Positions 1 to 8,877 of a DNA stretch of 64,000 nt are shown piece by piece. This DNA comes from Deltaproteobacteria bacterium (lineage in GTDB: Bacteria; Desulfobacterota; Desulfobacteria; Desulfobacterales; G020354645), in NCBI GenBank assembly GCA_020354645.1, contig CP070652.1:4210649-4274648 (forward strand), in the 5' to 3' direction. The notes beneath the pieces are model-generated. The model was not told the origin of the DNA. It worked only from the letters and a program-made list of their open reading frames with translations, and did no database searches. How positions within the stretch are numbered: the first letter of the stretch is position 1; the number at the start of each line of letters is the position of its first letter. A program made the position numbers and the translations under genes.

Positions 1-2
1 CC

Positions 3-1049
3 GCCTCTTTCCTTATTAACGACAACACCGTCCCATACAGCGGTGAAGATTTCGAAAATGCCCTGGTCAACCTTTTCATGGCCTTAAACTATACGGCTGC
101 CGGCATGCGGGAGGATGCCCTGGTTGAAGCCAGAAAAGTGGATAACAAACTCAATGTGATCAACAGTCGATATGACGACGACAAAAAGAACGTTTACAAC
201 GAGGATGCCTTTATCCGCTTTTTAATGGGTGTCCTCTATGAGGCTAGCGGTGAGGTGAATGACGCCTTTATTTCCTATCGGAAAGCAGAGGAAACATACC
301 GAACCGGCTATGCCGGCAATTACGGCCTTTCCGCTCCCACGTTATTGATTGAAAATCTTCTGATTTCCGCCAAGGAATTGAGCTTTAATGAGGAAATTGC
401 CGAAATTCAGGCAGCCTACCCCGGGGTAACTTACATGAATCCGGCTGAAAAAAAGGAAATAGCAGAGATTTACTTCATCCACTATAATGGCATGGGACCG
501 GAAAAGGTTGAAAAACAGTGGATTATCCCCATGGCGGACGGTTATCTGGCCAAAATCGCTTATCCTGAATTTCAAAGGAAAAATTACCAGATACACCATG
601 GTGATGTGTTCATGCGCAACATAGCAACCGGTCAGGCCTATCAGTTTCAGACCGTCTTGATGGAAGATATCGGCGCCATTGCCGTCATGAATCTGGAAAA
701 CCGTTTAACGCGAATTAAGGTCAAAGCCATCGCACGGGCCACCGCCAAATACCTGGCCACTAAAGCAGCAAGCAAGGTGGCTCAAGACCAGGGCGGCACC
801 CTGGCCGGACTGCTGGTGCAGGTGGCGGGTAATGTTGCCGCGGCCGCAACCGAGAACGCAGATTTGCGGCACTGGAGAATGTTGCCGGCTGAAATCAGGA
901 TCGGCAGAGCGGTGGTCCCACCCGGGGAATATGAGGGGGATATTCGATATGTCAACGCCAGCGGTCTCGAGATCTGCAAACGACTGCTACAAAAATTCAC
1001 CGTCCAGGCCGGGGAAAAGAAATTCTTGAATGACCAGACGATGCAATAA
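3..1049 (+). CDS. COG3014-like protein, 5' truncated by window edge
   Basis: The reading frame is open from the first bases of the window (frame 3) to the TAA at 1047-1049, so the N-terminus and any signal peptide lie outside. The visible start reads SGEDFENALVNLFMALNY, a segment that resembles the TPR-like core of COG3014 proteins; an internal Met at 78 is not the real start. The rest has a helical TPR-like region, then a stretch rich in Ala/Lys near residues 210-260 and a C-terminal beta-rich part. Function is unknown; members of this group are usually exported and sit beside LPP20-type lipoproteins, as here. Family assignment is by eye from the N-terminal segment and the neighbours. Confidence 0.75.
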   Translation, partial: ASFLINDNTVPYSGEDFENALVNLFMALNYTAAGMREDALVEARKVDNKLNVINSRYDDDKKNVYNEDAFIRFLMGVLYEASGEVNDAFISYRKAEETYRTGYAGNYGLSAPTLLIENLLISAKELSFNEEIAEIQAAYPGVTYMNPAEKKEIAEIYFIHYNGMGPEKVEKQWIIPMADGYLAKIAYPEFQRKNYQIHHGDVFMRNIATGQAYQFQTVLMEDIGAIAVMNLENRLTRIKVKAIARATAKYLATKAASKVAQDQGGTLAGLLVQVAGNVAAAATENADLRHWRMLPAEIRIGRAVVPPGEYEGDIRYVNASGLEICKRLLQKFTVQAGEKKFLNDQTMQ

Positions 1050-1074
1050 ACTCGTTTGCAACTCTACATCAAGC

Positions 1075-1121
1075 GAAGCTCCCCGCCCTGATGGGGCGGG
1101 GCTTGCAGGGAAGCGAACCGG
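1075..1121. repeat. REP-like palindromic repeat, copy 1
   Basis: A palindromic core (CCCCGCCCTGATGGGGCGGGG) is framed by GAAGCT on the left and TTGCAGGGAAGCGAACCGG on the right. Near-identical copies occur at 22023-22069 and 40446-40493. It sits between two co-directional lipoprotein-type genes. There is no following T-run, so it is a dispersed palindrome and not a simple terminator. Confidence 0.8.
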
Positions 1122-1221
1122 CCCACCCAGGCCATTTTGGCACCGCCCTGTCGGGTTAAAATAGCCCGGGCCGCCAAAACAAGGTTTTCAAAAAGTCTTT
1201 CATAATCAAGGGGAAACAACA

Positions 1222-2436
1222 GTGACTCGAAATTGGAAACAAATATCGAAATTGGTTATCCCTATTGCACTGATGATCATCGCAGGATGTGCAGCACCGC
1301 AACCGGGAATCCAACAGGAGAAGATCCGAGCGAATGCGGATCAAGCCTTTGAGGATTTAAGCGCTGAAGAAGACCCCTCCAGGCCGAAAGCCAGCCACCA
1401 AAGACAGAGCCGCGAAACAACACCCCAGCCGTCATACAGAACACAGACCGAGGCAGTTAAAGCTACTAAGGGTAAGCGCCCGGACTGGATTGACAGTGAA
1501 AGTCGGCAGTATCCAGCGGACCTGTATCTAACGGGTGTAGGCTATGCCCCTGACCGCCAAACAGCCGAAGATAGATCCCGGGCCGAGATCGCTAAAATAT
1601 TTCACAGCAAAATCGATGCAAAGACCCGAACCTATCAGGAATATTTGCAGACCATATCCGGCAGTAAAACCAAAACCTCCGACCGCATCGCGATTGAGGA
1701 CTTAACTAAAGTTTCAACCCAAAAGGTCCTGTCGGGCGTCCGTATCGTTGAGGTCTACCAACAAACTAAGCCGGAGCCTCTTTTTTACGCGCTGGCAGCA
1801 CTTGATCGCCGTCAAGCACAAGAAATCCTGCAAAGCAAAATACGAGAACTGGATCAGGATATCCAGAAACTGATCGCCCTCAGTAACCGCCAAACAGATA
1901 AACTCAGCAAAATAAAAAACCTCAAAACGAGTGTGGGGGAATATATTTTAAGAGATGCCTATAACACGGAACTTCGAATCATAAATCCCGCTGGACAGGG
2001 AATTCCCCCCCAGGTTAGTTTCAGCGCAATGAAAAAACAGTTGTCAGATGCGCTTCTTAGAGATTTTTTCATAGTCGTATCCGTAAAGGGCAGCAGAGCG
2101 GGCGAAATCCGGCAATCTCTCATCGAAGCACTAAATCAAGAAGGGTTTTCGGTATCAGACGATCTGAGTCGCGCCAGTGTCCTGGCAAGGGGAACTATAG
2201 AAATCCATCCCATTGAACAGAAAACCTCGGAGTGGAAGTATGTCCGATGGAAAGCTTATTTCGATCTGGTCGATCAGCAGGGCGGCGCTGTTTTCGGCAG
2301 TGTCAAAAAGACTGGTAAAGAAGGACATCTGACCTTTCCAGAGGCTGAGGAGCGGGCTGTTCGGAAAATGCGAAAACTCCTGGCAGCTGAAATTGCCCAG
2401 GACATGACAAAATTTATTTTCTCTCAAGGTCAATGA
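1222..2436 (+). CDS. LPP20-family lipoprotein, 404 aa
   Basis: Starts at GTG 1222 with GGGGAAACAACA upstream. The N-terminus is a lipoprotein signal peptide with lipobox IIAG-C, so the mature protein should be acylated and anchored in the outer membrane or periplasmic face. After a polar linker, residues about 85-200 carry the LPP20 pattern (RPDWIDSE, YLTGVGYA, then an acidic RAEIAKIF helix). The C-terminal half (about 250-400) looks like a second alpha/beta domain. The gene lies between the COG3014-like gene and a secreted protease. A second, shorter LPP20 gene follows at 3637, so the cluster looks like one envelope unit. Biochemical role is unknown. Confidence 0.75.
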   Translation: MTRNWKQISKLVIPIALMIIAGCAAPQPGIQQEKIRANADQAFEDLSAEEDPSRPKASHQRQSRETTPQPSYRTQTEAVKATKGKRPDWIDSESRQYPADLYLTGVGYAPDRQTAEDRSRAEIAKIFHSKIDAKTRTYQEYLQTISGSKTKTSDRIAIEDLTKVSTQKVLSGVRIVEVYQQTKPEPLFYALAALDRRQAQEILQSKIRELDQDIQKLIALSNRQTDKLSKIKNLKTSVGEYILRDAYNTELRIINPAGQGIPPQVSFSAMKKQLSDALLRDFFIVVSVKGSRAGEIRQSLIEALNQEGFSVSDDLSRASVLARGTIEIHPIEQKTSEWKYVRWKAYFDLVDQQGGAVFGSVKKTGKEGHLTFPEAEERAVRKMRKLLAAEIAQDMTKFIFSQGQ

Positions 2437-2513
2437 TGTGGTAAGATACCGGCTAAATTTTACGGTAAGATGTGAAAAACCAGAACACCCCCATAGAAAG
2501 GAGGTAAGAAGCA

Positions 2514-3626
2514 ATGAACACGCGCAAATTACGAATCGCGCTCACGGCTGTCATTGCAATCATTTTTTGCCTGGTCAGTTTCCCGGCAGTTGCTGCTTCG
2601 CCCAAACAGATCTATAAAAAGGCCGGACCCGGTGTTGTTTTCATTTTAGCTTCCGAGGGCTCGCAAATGGGAAGCGTCGGCACAGGTTCCATCATTCGCA
2701 CAGACGGACTTGTTATAACGAATGCTCACGTCTTTGCCAAACCCAATTCATCGAGATTGAAATCCGACATTGCAGTTTTCTTGAAGCCCGGGCGGGTGAC
2801 CGGAAACCACAAAAGAGACTTGTCTCATCGATATAAAGGTACAATTCTGGCATACGATACGCCTTTGGACCTTGCACTGCTAAAAATTACGGGCGTTGAG
2901 GCACCGCTCACCACCGTAGAATTTGCCGACTCGGACGAAGTTGATATTGGCGATAAGGTATATGCCATCGGCCATCCCGAGCAGGGCGGTTTATGGAGCC
3001 TGACATCCGGTGTCATCAGCGCTTACCGAGCGGATTTTGGCGGGGTAACGGGAAAAAATCTGTTTCAGACCGATGCCAGTATTAATCGGGGCAATTCCGG
3101 GGGTCCTCTCTTGGATGAACAAGGGGATATGGTCGGGATTAACTCCATGATCGCAAGAAAAGCAGCGAACGGTCTGACCATAACTGATGTAAATTATTCG
3201 ATCATGTCCAATGTGGCCGTCAACTGGTTGGCCGGTTTAGGGTACACCCTCCCGGTAAACCGTCAAACCACACCCGAACCCAGTGGAGAAGCTGCCGACA
3301 CCCCAAAACAGACCGAGGAAAAATCTATTCAGCCCAAAACAGAGGAAAAAGTTCAACCATCACAAGACCAACCGGTTAAAGAAAAAGTCACACCCCAAAA
3401 AGAGGTGGTGACCAGCCCGGAAAAGACTGAAGAAAAATCGACACAACCCAAAGAATATAAACCGGTAAAAGAAGCCAAAAAGACTCAGAAATCAGGTGGC
3501 GGTAAAATTTTGACCAAGAAAAAACCATACAAGATGAGTAAGTTGCTTCGCGACATACAGGAAATGGAAGATATGATGGAAGAAATGCGTGGAAAAATAA
3601 AGCGACAAAAAGAAAAAAAATGGTAA
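2514..3626 (+). CDS. Secreted trypsin-like serine protease without PDZ domain
   Basis: The ATG at 2514 has an excellent ribosome site (AAAGGAGGTAAGAAGCA). A signal peptide ends near the VAA-SP junction at residues 27-30. The chymotrypsin-fold domain (about 30-245) shows the full triad: His in ITNAHVF, Asp in DLALLKI and Ser in RGNSGGPL, as in the HtrA/S1C family. A PDZ domain, normal in DegP/HtrA, is absent. Instead the tail (about 250-370) is a Lys/Glu/Pro/Thr-rich low-complexity linker with repeated QTEEKS/TEEK units, ending in a short basic coiled-coil. Only about 75 bp separates it from the LPP20 gene upstream and 10 bp from the one downstream, suggesting one transcript. Substrate is unknown. 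Confidence 0.85.
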   Translation: MNTRKLRIALTAVIAIIFCLVSFPAVAASPKQIYKKAGPGVVFILASEGSQMGSVGTGSIIRTDGLVITNAHVFAKPNSSRLKSDIAVFLKPGRVTGNHKRDLSHRYKGTILAYDTPLDLALLKITGVEAPLTTVEFADSDEVDIGDKVYAIGHPEQGGLWSLTSGVISAYRADFGGVTGKNLFQTDASINRGNSGGPLLDEQGDMVGINSMIARKAANGLTITDVNYSIMSNVAVNWLAGLGYTLPVNRQTTPEPSGEAADTPKQTEEKSIQPKTEEKVQPSQDQPVKEKVTPQKEVVTSPEKTEEKSTQPKEYKPVKEAKKTQKSGGGKILTKKKPYKMSKLLRDIQEMEDMMEEMRGKIKRQKEKKW

Positions 3627-3636
3627 GGAGGTAACC

Positions 3637-4209
3637 ATGAAAGCAAAACATCTACTGGTTTTCAGCGTTCTTTTGTCTATGGCGATGGTATTAGTGACAG
3701 CTTGTGCCACACCTGAGAAGACCGCCGACACGGCCGAGAAGGGTCCGGAGTGGGTTTTGAAAGGCAGCGGGGCATTTGATGTGGAAGGAAGCAAAGTCTT
3801 TTACGGAGTCGGCGCGGCTTCTGGTATCAAAAACAAAGCCCTTCTGCGCAAAACCGCCGATAACCGAGCTCGGGCCGAAATTGCTCAGACTTTGGAGACT
3901 TATGTAGCCTACCTGGCCAAAGATTACATGGCATCCACCACTGCCGGTGACATGTCAAAATCTTCGGAAGAACAGCATGTGGAGCAGGCGCTGAAAACTT
4001 TTACCAAAGCCACCCTGCACGGGGCCCAAATCGTTGATCGCTGGCAGGATCCCGCCGACGGAACTTATTACGCCCTGTGCGAACTCGATATGCTTACTTT
4101 CAAGGAAGCCCTGGATGACTATAAGGAACTGGATGCCAAAGTACGGGATTACGTCAGGGAGAATGCTGAAAAAATGCACGACGAATTGGAAGAGTTAGAG
4201 AACCAATGA
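3637..4209 (+). CDS. LPP20-family lipoprotein, 190 aa
   Basis: ATG 3637 follows GGTAAGGAGGTAACC, a strong ribosome site. The lipobox VTAC gives a lipidated Cys near residue 23. The body matches the LPP20 layout: GPEWVLKGSGAF, VFYGVGAASG, and an alpha helix rich in RARAEIAQ, then the HGAQIVDRW and YYALCELD strands. The C-terminal 35 residues form an acidic helix. It is about half the size of the paralogue at 1222. An intrinsic terminator follows about 80 bp downstream, so this is the last gene of the unit. Function is unknown beyond an envelope location. Confidence 0.78.
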   Translation: MKAKHLLVFSVLLSMAMVLVTACATPEKTADTAEKGPEWVLKGSGAFDVEGSKVFYGVGAASGIKNKALLRKTADNRARAEIAQTLETYVAYLAKDYMASTTAGDMSKSSEEQHVEQALKTFTKATLHGAQIVDRWQDPADGTYYALCELDMLTFKEALDDYKELDAKVRDYVRENAEKMHDELEELENQ

Positions 4210-4291
4210 TTAACAAAATTACAGACAACTGAGAGGTCTTGACACGTTTCTCGGGGTCCATATATGAAGCCAAGATTTCTCTGGCAATAAT

Positions 4292-4325
4292 AAAAGGCAG
4301 CATTATAAATGCTGCCTTTTTGTTT
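4292..4325 (+). terminator. Rho-independent terminator after LPP20 gene
   Basis: A 13-bp perfect stem (AAAAGGCAGCATT paired with AATGCTGCCTTTT, 3-nt loop) is followed by a T-rich run (TTTTTGTTT). It ends the plus-strand lipoprotein/protease unit. Confidence 0.85.
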
Positions 4326-4658
4326 AAGGACAAGCGTGGAGTTCTTATTTCGATAGAAATGTTTTAAGAAACCCTTCCGTCAATTCGCCCCCCAGATAAT
4401 CCAAGGCCTAGTCCGGTGAAGAATATCGAGGCGTTAGTTTTTTGAATTGAACCGCTTCAGGTTGTCGCTAAAATAACTATCCTTACCCAGGCCAAAATCA
4501 ATCGAAAAGATTTTTGAAAAGCACGCTTGGTCTGATTGCCCTTGATCACATACAAATATATATGGGATAATGAGTCGTTTTTTAAGATCGGACAAATTAC
4601 CCCAAGGGTTAATTTTTACAAATATAGCTTTGAACAAATAAACGCAAAGGAGATCAGC
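4326..4658. other. Intergenic stretch upstream of the OmpA-type gene
   Basis: AT-rich DNA between the terminator and the OmpA-type lipoprotein. It must hold the promoter of that gene. I see no convincing gene, RNA or repeat; the open frame running upstream from 4536 is a read-through extension of the OmpA-type gene and lacks a ribosome site. Confidence 0.4.
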
Positions 4659-5663
4659 ATGAAAGCCATTAGGCTGCTAACAATCAGTATCGTGATTGCT
4701 TTGACTCTTAGTGGCTGCGTAGTCACTAAAAAAAGCTATACCCAGCTGCTGAGTGAAAAGACCGCCCTTGATCTTGAGAAGCAAAAAGTTGAATTAGAAC
4801 TGGCGGACACCCGGGCGGAAGATGAAAAGAAAATCGCCGAGCAGAAAAACCGTATCACAAAACTGGAACAAGAGGTTGTGGATCTCCAGGCCAAATATGA
4901 TCAGGATATTGCGGCAGCCGCCTCGAGACAAACGGAATTGTCAAAAAGCCTGGAAGTTCTAAAAGAAGAATCATCTGAAGAAACCCAGGATTTATTACAG
5001 CAAATCACTGAACTGCAGGACAAATACGACACAGACTTAAGTATAAAAAACGACACAATCGATACGTTAAAAAACGAACAGCGGGAGAAAATCGAAGAGT
5101 TGAACAACCGGCTGGATCATGAAATTCAGTCCAATAAGCTCGTGGTTGAGAGGCTGCTGAGTGAAATTGAAAAATTGGAAGCTTTGACGGCCGAACAGGA
5201 AAAAGCGATGAAAGAATTGGCGGATCAGGCCGATCAGCTGGAACATCAGCTAAAAGATGAAATCGAAAAAGGTGAAATCCGCCTAAAACGTTACAAAACC
5301 AAGACCATCATCAATATTGACAACAGCATCCTATTTGATTCCGGTAAGGCGGAAGTGAAAGAGGGGGTCAAAAAATCCCTTTCAAAAATCGCAATAGCGC
5401 TCAACAATTTTCCGGAAAATAATATCCAGATTGAAGGGCATACGGATGATGTTCCTATCCATACAGCCAAATTCCCATCCAACTGGGAGCTTTCCGCGGC
5501 ACGCGCCTTGGCGGTACTTAAATTTTTTGTGGATAAAACTGATGCAGATCCCCGGAAGTTGTCAGCGGTTGGGCACGGAGAGTACCACCCCCTTGTCCCC
5601 AATGATACTCCTGAAAACAGACGGTTAAACCGCAGAGTGGACATTGTAATTTTACCCAAATAA
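4659..5663 (+). CDS. OmpA-family lipoprotein with long coiled coil
   Basis: The start is set at ATG 4659, which has AAAGGAGATCAGC before it and opens directly into a lipoprotein signal peptide with lipobox LSGC; a frame-open Met at 4536 has neither. Residues about 30-215 form a long Glu/Lys-rich coiled coil. Residues about 220-334 are an OmpA C-terminal peptidoglycan-binding domain: ILFDSGKAEV, IQIEGHTDDVPI, NWELSAARALAVL and ENRRLNRRVDIVI. The Asp of TDD and the Arg of NRRVDI are the diaminopimelate-binding positions in this family. The protein probably tethers the outer membrane to peptidoglycan, with the coiled coil as spacer. It is monocistronic by context. Confidence 0.9.
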   Translation: MKAIRLLTISIVIALTLSGCVVTKKSYTQLLSEKTALDLEKQKVELELADTRAEDEKKIAEQKNRITKLEQEVVDLQAKYDQDIAAAASRQTELSKSLEVLKEESSEETQDLLQQITELQDKYDTDLSIKNDTIDTLKNEQREKIEELNNRLDHEIQSNKLVVERLLSEIEKLEALTAEQEKAMKELADQADQLEHQLKDEIEKGEIRLKRYKTKTIINIDNSILFDSGKAEVKEGVKKSLSKIAIALNNFPENNIQIEGHTDDVPIHTAKFPSNWELSAARALAVLKFFVDKTDADPRKLSAVGHGEYHPLVPNDTPENRRLNRRVDIVILPK

Positions 5664-5821
5664 GCCACCGCGCGACAAATAAACTGTTGGTATTTTTCCG
5701 GCAAGGTTCTTACATCGATTTACGGAAAAAGGCAGAGGTGCGGAATCTTTACGGCCAAAAAGACAAAAATAGATACGCTTTCAATTAGGTGGAAAGTGCC
5801 AGCGTTGGGATAAACTAACGT

Positions 5822-6502
5822 TTATGTGGAGCCCAGCAAGCGACGTTTGACACTCCGATAAACACGCTTGATCCAGTGTGACACTTGTTCAACAACGGTG
5901 CGGTTATAATATTGCCGGTCTTCTTCGGAAATATTTTCGAGCTTTCGGTTGTACTTTAATTTTGCCCAGGCGTTATAATCAAATTTTTTCGCAAGTTTAT
6001 ACAAATAATGATTCAAGGGCGCAAAGCCTGATTTTCTCACGATCGCGGCGCCAAAATCGATCAGATAAGGGTTTTGTCCATTAACCACGAGAATGTTATC
6101 CTTTTTTTTGAGGTCAGTGTGGGCAACCCCGAGATCGTGCATGCCTTTAATCAGATTCAAAAGAGTTTCAAAAAACAAATCGCGATTCTCAATCTGGGCG
6201 GATCTCATCGGAGTCCCATCGATAAATTCAAGAATCAGGTAGCGTCTCTCAAAAAACCCATAACATGCAGGGATGCCATTCAGACCGGAGAGACGGGTGT
6301 ATACCCTGTATTCATTGCGCAGCATCCATCGACGAACAAGTTTTCCGAATCCCCATCCCATGGGCGCTTTTATGATAAGCCGCTTGTCCTTACCCTCATA
6401 TCTGTAAGTATGTCCCTGATATCCGCGCCTAAAAATATTTGACCTATACCTGACGCTGCTTTTTATCCATTTCAGGATCTCGCCCTCATTGAGTCCAGCC
6501 AT
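5822..6502 (-). CDS. Lipopolysaccharide-kinase-like small protein kinase
   Basis: A 226-residue kinase fold of the WaaP/Kdo-kinase and RIO-like type. The ATP-binding Lys is probably in RLIIKAPMG; the hinge is YLILEFIDGTPM; the catalytic loop is HTDLKKKDN (Asp plus Asn) and the metal-binding Asp is in YLIDFGAAI. All key residues are present, so it should be active. Length fits the single-domain sugar kinases that phosphorylate lipid A core heptose or Kdo. It ends facing the OmpA-type gene and is followed upstream by an ICMT-type methyltransferase, so the two may form a short operon. Its substrate cannot be told from sequence. Confidence 0.75.
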   Translation of the reverse strand: MAGLNEGEILKWIKSSVRYRSNIFRRGYQGHTYRYEGKDKRLIIKAPMGWGFGKLVRRWMLRNEYRVYTRLSGLNGIPACYGFFERRYLILEFIDGTPMRSAQIENRDLFFETLLNLIKGMHDLGVAHTDLKKKDNILVVNGQNPYLIDFGAAIVRKSGFAPLNHYLYKLAKKFDYNAWAKLKYNRKLENISEEDRQYYNRTVVEQVSHWIKRVYRSVKRRLLGST

Positions 6503-6523
6503 GTTTTTAAGTCGAGATGCCTC

Positions 6524-7093
6524 TTAAAGCTTTAAATACAGATAATAAAGACAAAAGAGCAGAAAAACAGCGATGAGAGGTTCACCATTTTGCCGCAAGC
6601 TTTGCCAGAAGGACCAACTGCCGCGTTGGTCACTGCCAAGGGGCTTAAAGCGTGGAATAAGTGCCTTGGTTTGCTGACGCCATGATTCCCAGTCTTCTTT
6701 GAATAGACGATGAAGTTTATCGTCTTCACGTCTGATAGCGGGCGGGTAAAAGCATATCAAAATGAGTATAAACAAAGGCAAACTCCACCACAAACCAGAG
6801 GCAAGGGTAAAGCCAGTTCCCAGCAAAATGTTGCCGACATAAAGCGGATGCCGGACATAAACATAGGGACCGTTGGTTGCGAGAACTTCGTCTTTTTTAA
6901 TATGCCCCGATGCCCACATCCGCACGGCAATACCGAGCAATACAAACCCTGCGCCCCCTCCCCACAAAATGAGTTTCGGATTTCCTGCCGCACTGATAAG
7001 AACAATATAGGCTATACCAATGAACTGCCGATACCGCTGGCGGCGATATCGAACATTATAAAAAAATTGTTGTAATCCGGATGCTTTTTCCAT
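6524..7093 (-). CDS. Isoprenylcysteine/phospholipid methyltransferase family membrane protein
   Basis: Membrane protein with about four or five hydrophobic segments and the ICMT/PEMT signature: ATNGPYVYVRHPLYVGN (the RHP-x-Y-x-G SAM-binding motif) followed by the downstream Glu-rich segment IRREDDKLHRLFKEDWESW. I chose ATG 7093; a TTG at 7120 gives nine more residues but no better ribosome site. The family methylates small lipophilic substrates at the membrane. The tail after residue 160 is longer than in many members and ends in one more TM segment. It is 21 bp upstream of the LPS-kinase-like gene, so an envelope-lipid role is plausible but inferred. Confidence 0.75.
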   Translation of the reverse strand: MEKASGLQQFFYNVRYRRQRYRQFIGIAYIVLISAAGNPKLILWGGGAGFVLLGIAVRMWASGHIKKDEVLATNGPYVYVRHPLYVGNILLGTGFTLASGLWWSLPLFILILICFYPPAIRREDDKLHRLFKEDWESWRQQTKALIPRFKPLGSDQRGSWSFWQSLRQNGEPLIAVFLLFCLYYLYLKL

Positions 7094-7210
7094 TAGGGAC
7101 CACTTTCTTTTGAACTTCAATTACACAAGTGAATGGATATTATTTGATCCGGGCGAAGTATGTATGAATGGCGGTAAGGTGTCAAGCGGATATTATCCTC
7201 CGCCAATTTG

Positions 7211-7247
7211 AAAAAAAAAGGCTAACCGGGCTACCAACGGTTAGCCA
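7211..7247 (-). terminator. Rho-independent terminator, minus strand
   Basis: Read on the minus strand, a 9-bp stem GGCTAACCG / CGGTTAGCC with a 9-nt loop runs straight into TTTTTTTTT. It would end transcripts coming from the radical SAM gene side. On the plus strand the same hairpin lies just upstream of a strong ribosome site. Confidence 0.7.
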
Positions 7248-7263
7248 AAAAGGAGGGGTACAG

Positions 7264-7383
7264 ATGAAGGAAGAAAAGGACTTACGTGTTATGTTGTTCA
7301 AAGATCATGCCAAAAACAATATGAGCCTTGGGAATTATAAAATTAATTTTAAGTGTCTGAATTTTTTAAATTATTTTTTGTGA
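7264..7383 (+). CDS. Possible 39-aa peptide with strong ribosome site
   Basis: ATG 7264 is preceded by AAAAAGGAGGGGTACAG, one of the better ribosome sites in the window. The frame runs 39 codons to TGA. The peptide starts polar (MKEEKDLRVML) and ends hydrophobic/aromatic. No family is recognised and the DNA is AT-rich, so this may be a chance frame or a decayed gene end. Confidence 0.3.
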   Translation: MKEEKDLRVMLFKDHAKNNMSLGNYKINFKCLNFLNYFL

Positions 7384-7740
7384 TAGCTTGAAAGCAATCG
7401 TAATTTTTTAAAGCCGTCACGTTTTTTCCCCGCATAAGGTTCAGATTCGTTAACCAATCAACCTAAAATCCAATAAACCGCTTGATTTTAATAGCTATAT
7501 TTATTAGTTAAAGCGGTTCAAAATTTTGAACTTTAACTCGCAACTATGGATCCTTTTAATAAAACATACTGTTATCAATACAAATAATTAAGTTTATAGT
7601 TCTGAACAATCGATTCCGAATTATACTACGAAACCGCCAGTCAAATCCCAGAAAAGTTTCCCGCTAATGGTCCGGTTAAAGCCAAACCCCATATATCGCT
7701 ATTCATTCTCTCCATTAGCTCATCAAAAAAATGATAATCC
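7384..7740. other. AT-rich intergenic stretch
   Basis: About 357 bp of AT-rich DNA downstream of the radical SAM gene. The sequence has many short A/T runs and AATTTT-type repeats but no hairpin with a T-run, no coding signature and no dispersed repeat that I recognise. Confidence 0.4.
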
Positions 7741-8754
7741 CTACATACCGACACCATCGATGACGGAACCGCAATGTTTGCACTGGCCGTTATTGATAAG
7801 GTAGCGACTAATTTGAAACCCCCACCGGTCAATGAGTACGTTACCACAGCTAAAACAAAATGTTTTTTCGCCCATGTCCCCCGGAACATTGCCGGTATAA
7901 ACATATTTCAACCCGGCTTTGATACCAATTTCACGTGCTGCTACAAGGGTTTGTCGTGGTGTTGATGGGCGGTCAATGAGTTTGTAGGTCGGATGAAACC
8001 GACTGATATGCCAAGGAATTTCGGGGCCTAAGGATTCTGCCAGAAAAGAGGCCAGTTTCTCAAGCTCGGAAGGGGCATCGTTCAAACCCGGAACAATAAG
8101 CGTCGTCACCTCCAGCCAAATACCCTGAGACTTCATAAGTTTTAAAGTCTCTTTGACGTGAGCCAGTCTCGCGCCGCACAGTTCTTTATAGTATTTATCA
8201 CTAAACGCCTTCAAATCGACATTGGCCGCGTCCAGGTAAGGGGTGATCATCTCAACCGCCTCTGGGGTCATGTAACCATTGGTTACAAATACATTCCGAA
8301 TACCTTTTGCGCTAGCGAGTTTGGCAGTATCGTAGGCAAACTCAAAAAATACGGTCGGTTCGGTATATGTATAGGAAATACTTCGGCAATTGCCCCTTTC
8401 CGCTGCGTCCACAACCCACTGCGGATCGGCCTCATCGCCCATAATCATACCCTGATGATCCGACGGCATCTGCGCAATGTCTGCGTTTTGACAAAACAAA
8501 CATTTAAAATTGCAGCCAACAGTGGCGATGGAATATGAAAGACTGCCGGGTAAAAAATGGAAAAGCGGTTTTTTTTCAATCGGATCAATATGTCGGGCGA
8601 TTAATTTTCCGTAGACCAATGTCTCCAATACACCGGATTTGTTTTCCCTCACGTTGCACTTTCCGCGCCGTCCCTCTTTTACGATACACCGATGACTGCA
8701 GAGATTACATTTAATTTTATTATCCTCAAAAGAATCCCAAAGATAGGCTTTCAT
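7741..8754 (-). CDS. amrS: AmmeMemoRadiSam system radical SAM enzyme
   Basis: The protein has 337 residues. The radical SAM cluster motif is CNFKCLFC (C-x3-C-x2-C, near residues 80-87), preceded by an N-terminal Cys group CNLCSHRC...GKC and followed by a C-terminal zinc-ribbon-like pair CFSCG...CKHCG. This layout, with YGKLIARHIDPIEKKPLFHFLPG, is diagnostic of the AmrS family, also annotated as pyruvate-formate-lyase-activating-like. In many genomes it lies near AMMECR1 and Memo genes; neither is visible here. Its substrate is not known. The start is ATG 8754 with a weak ribosome site. A terminator lies about 500 bp downstream. Confidence 0.88.
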   Translation of the reverse strand: MKAYLWDSFEDNKIKCNLCSHRCIVKEGRRGKCNVRENKSGVLETLVYGKLIARHIDPIEKKPLFHFLPGSLSYSIATVGCNFKCLFCQNADIAQMPSDHQGMIMGDEADPQWVVDAAERGNCRSISYTYTEPTVFFEFAYDTAKLASAKGIRNVFVTNGYMTPEAVEMITPYLDAANVDLKAFSDKYYKELCGARLAHVKETLKLMKSQGIWLEVTTLIVPGLNDAPSELEKLASFLAESLGPEIPWHISRFHPTYKLIDRPSTPRQTLVAAREIGIKAGLKYVYTGNVPGDMGEKTFCFSCGNVLIDRWGFQISRYLINNGQCKHCGSVIDGVGM

Positions 8755-8877
8755 GATCGTTTCCGTTTAATTTAATAAGGTCGAAAAACTTCAGATTACA
8801 AACAACAAAGGTGATTCTGGTAAAGGGTGTCAATCGAATGGTGCTGTAATCAGATATATTTCTACCGAAATCTTGAA

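Noticed and set aside
4434..4637. Minus-strand frame upstream of the OmpA-type gene
   Set aside because: No ribosome site or family similarity; it overlaps the promoter region.
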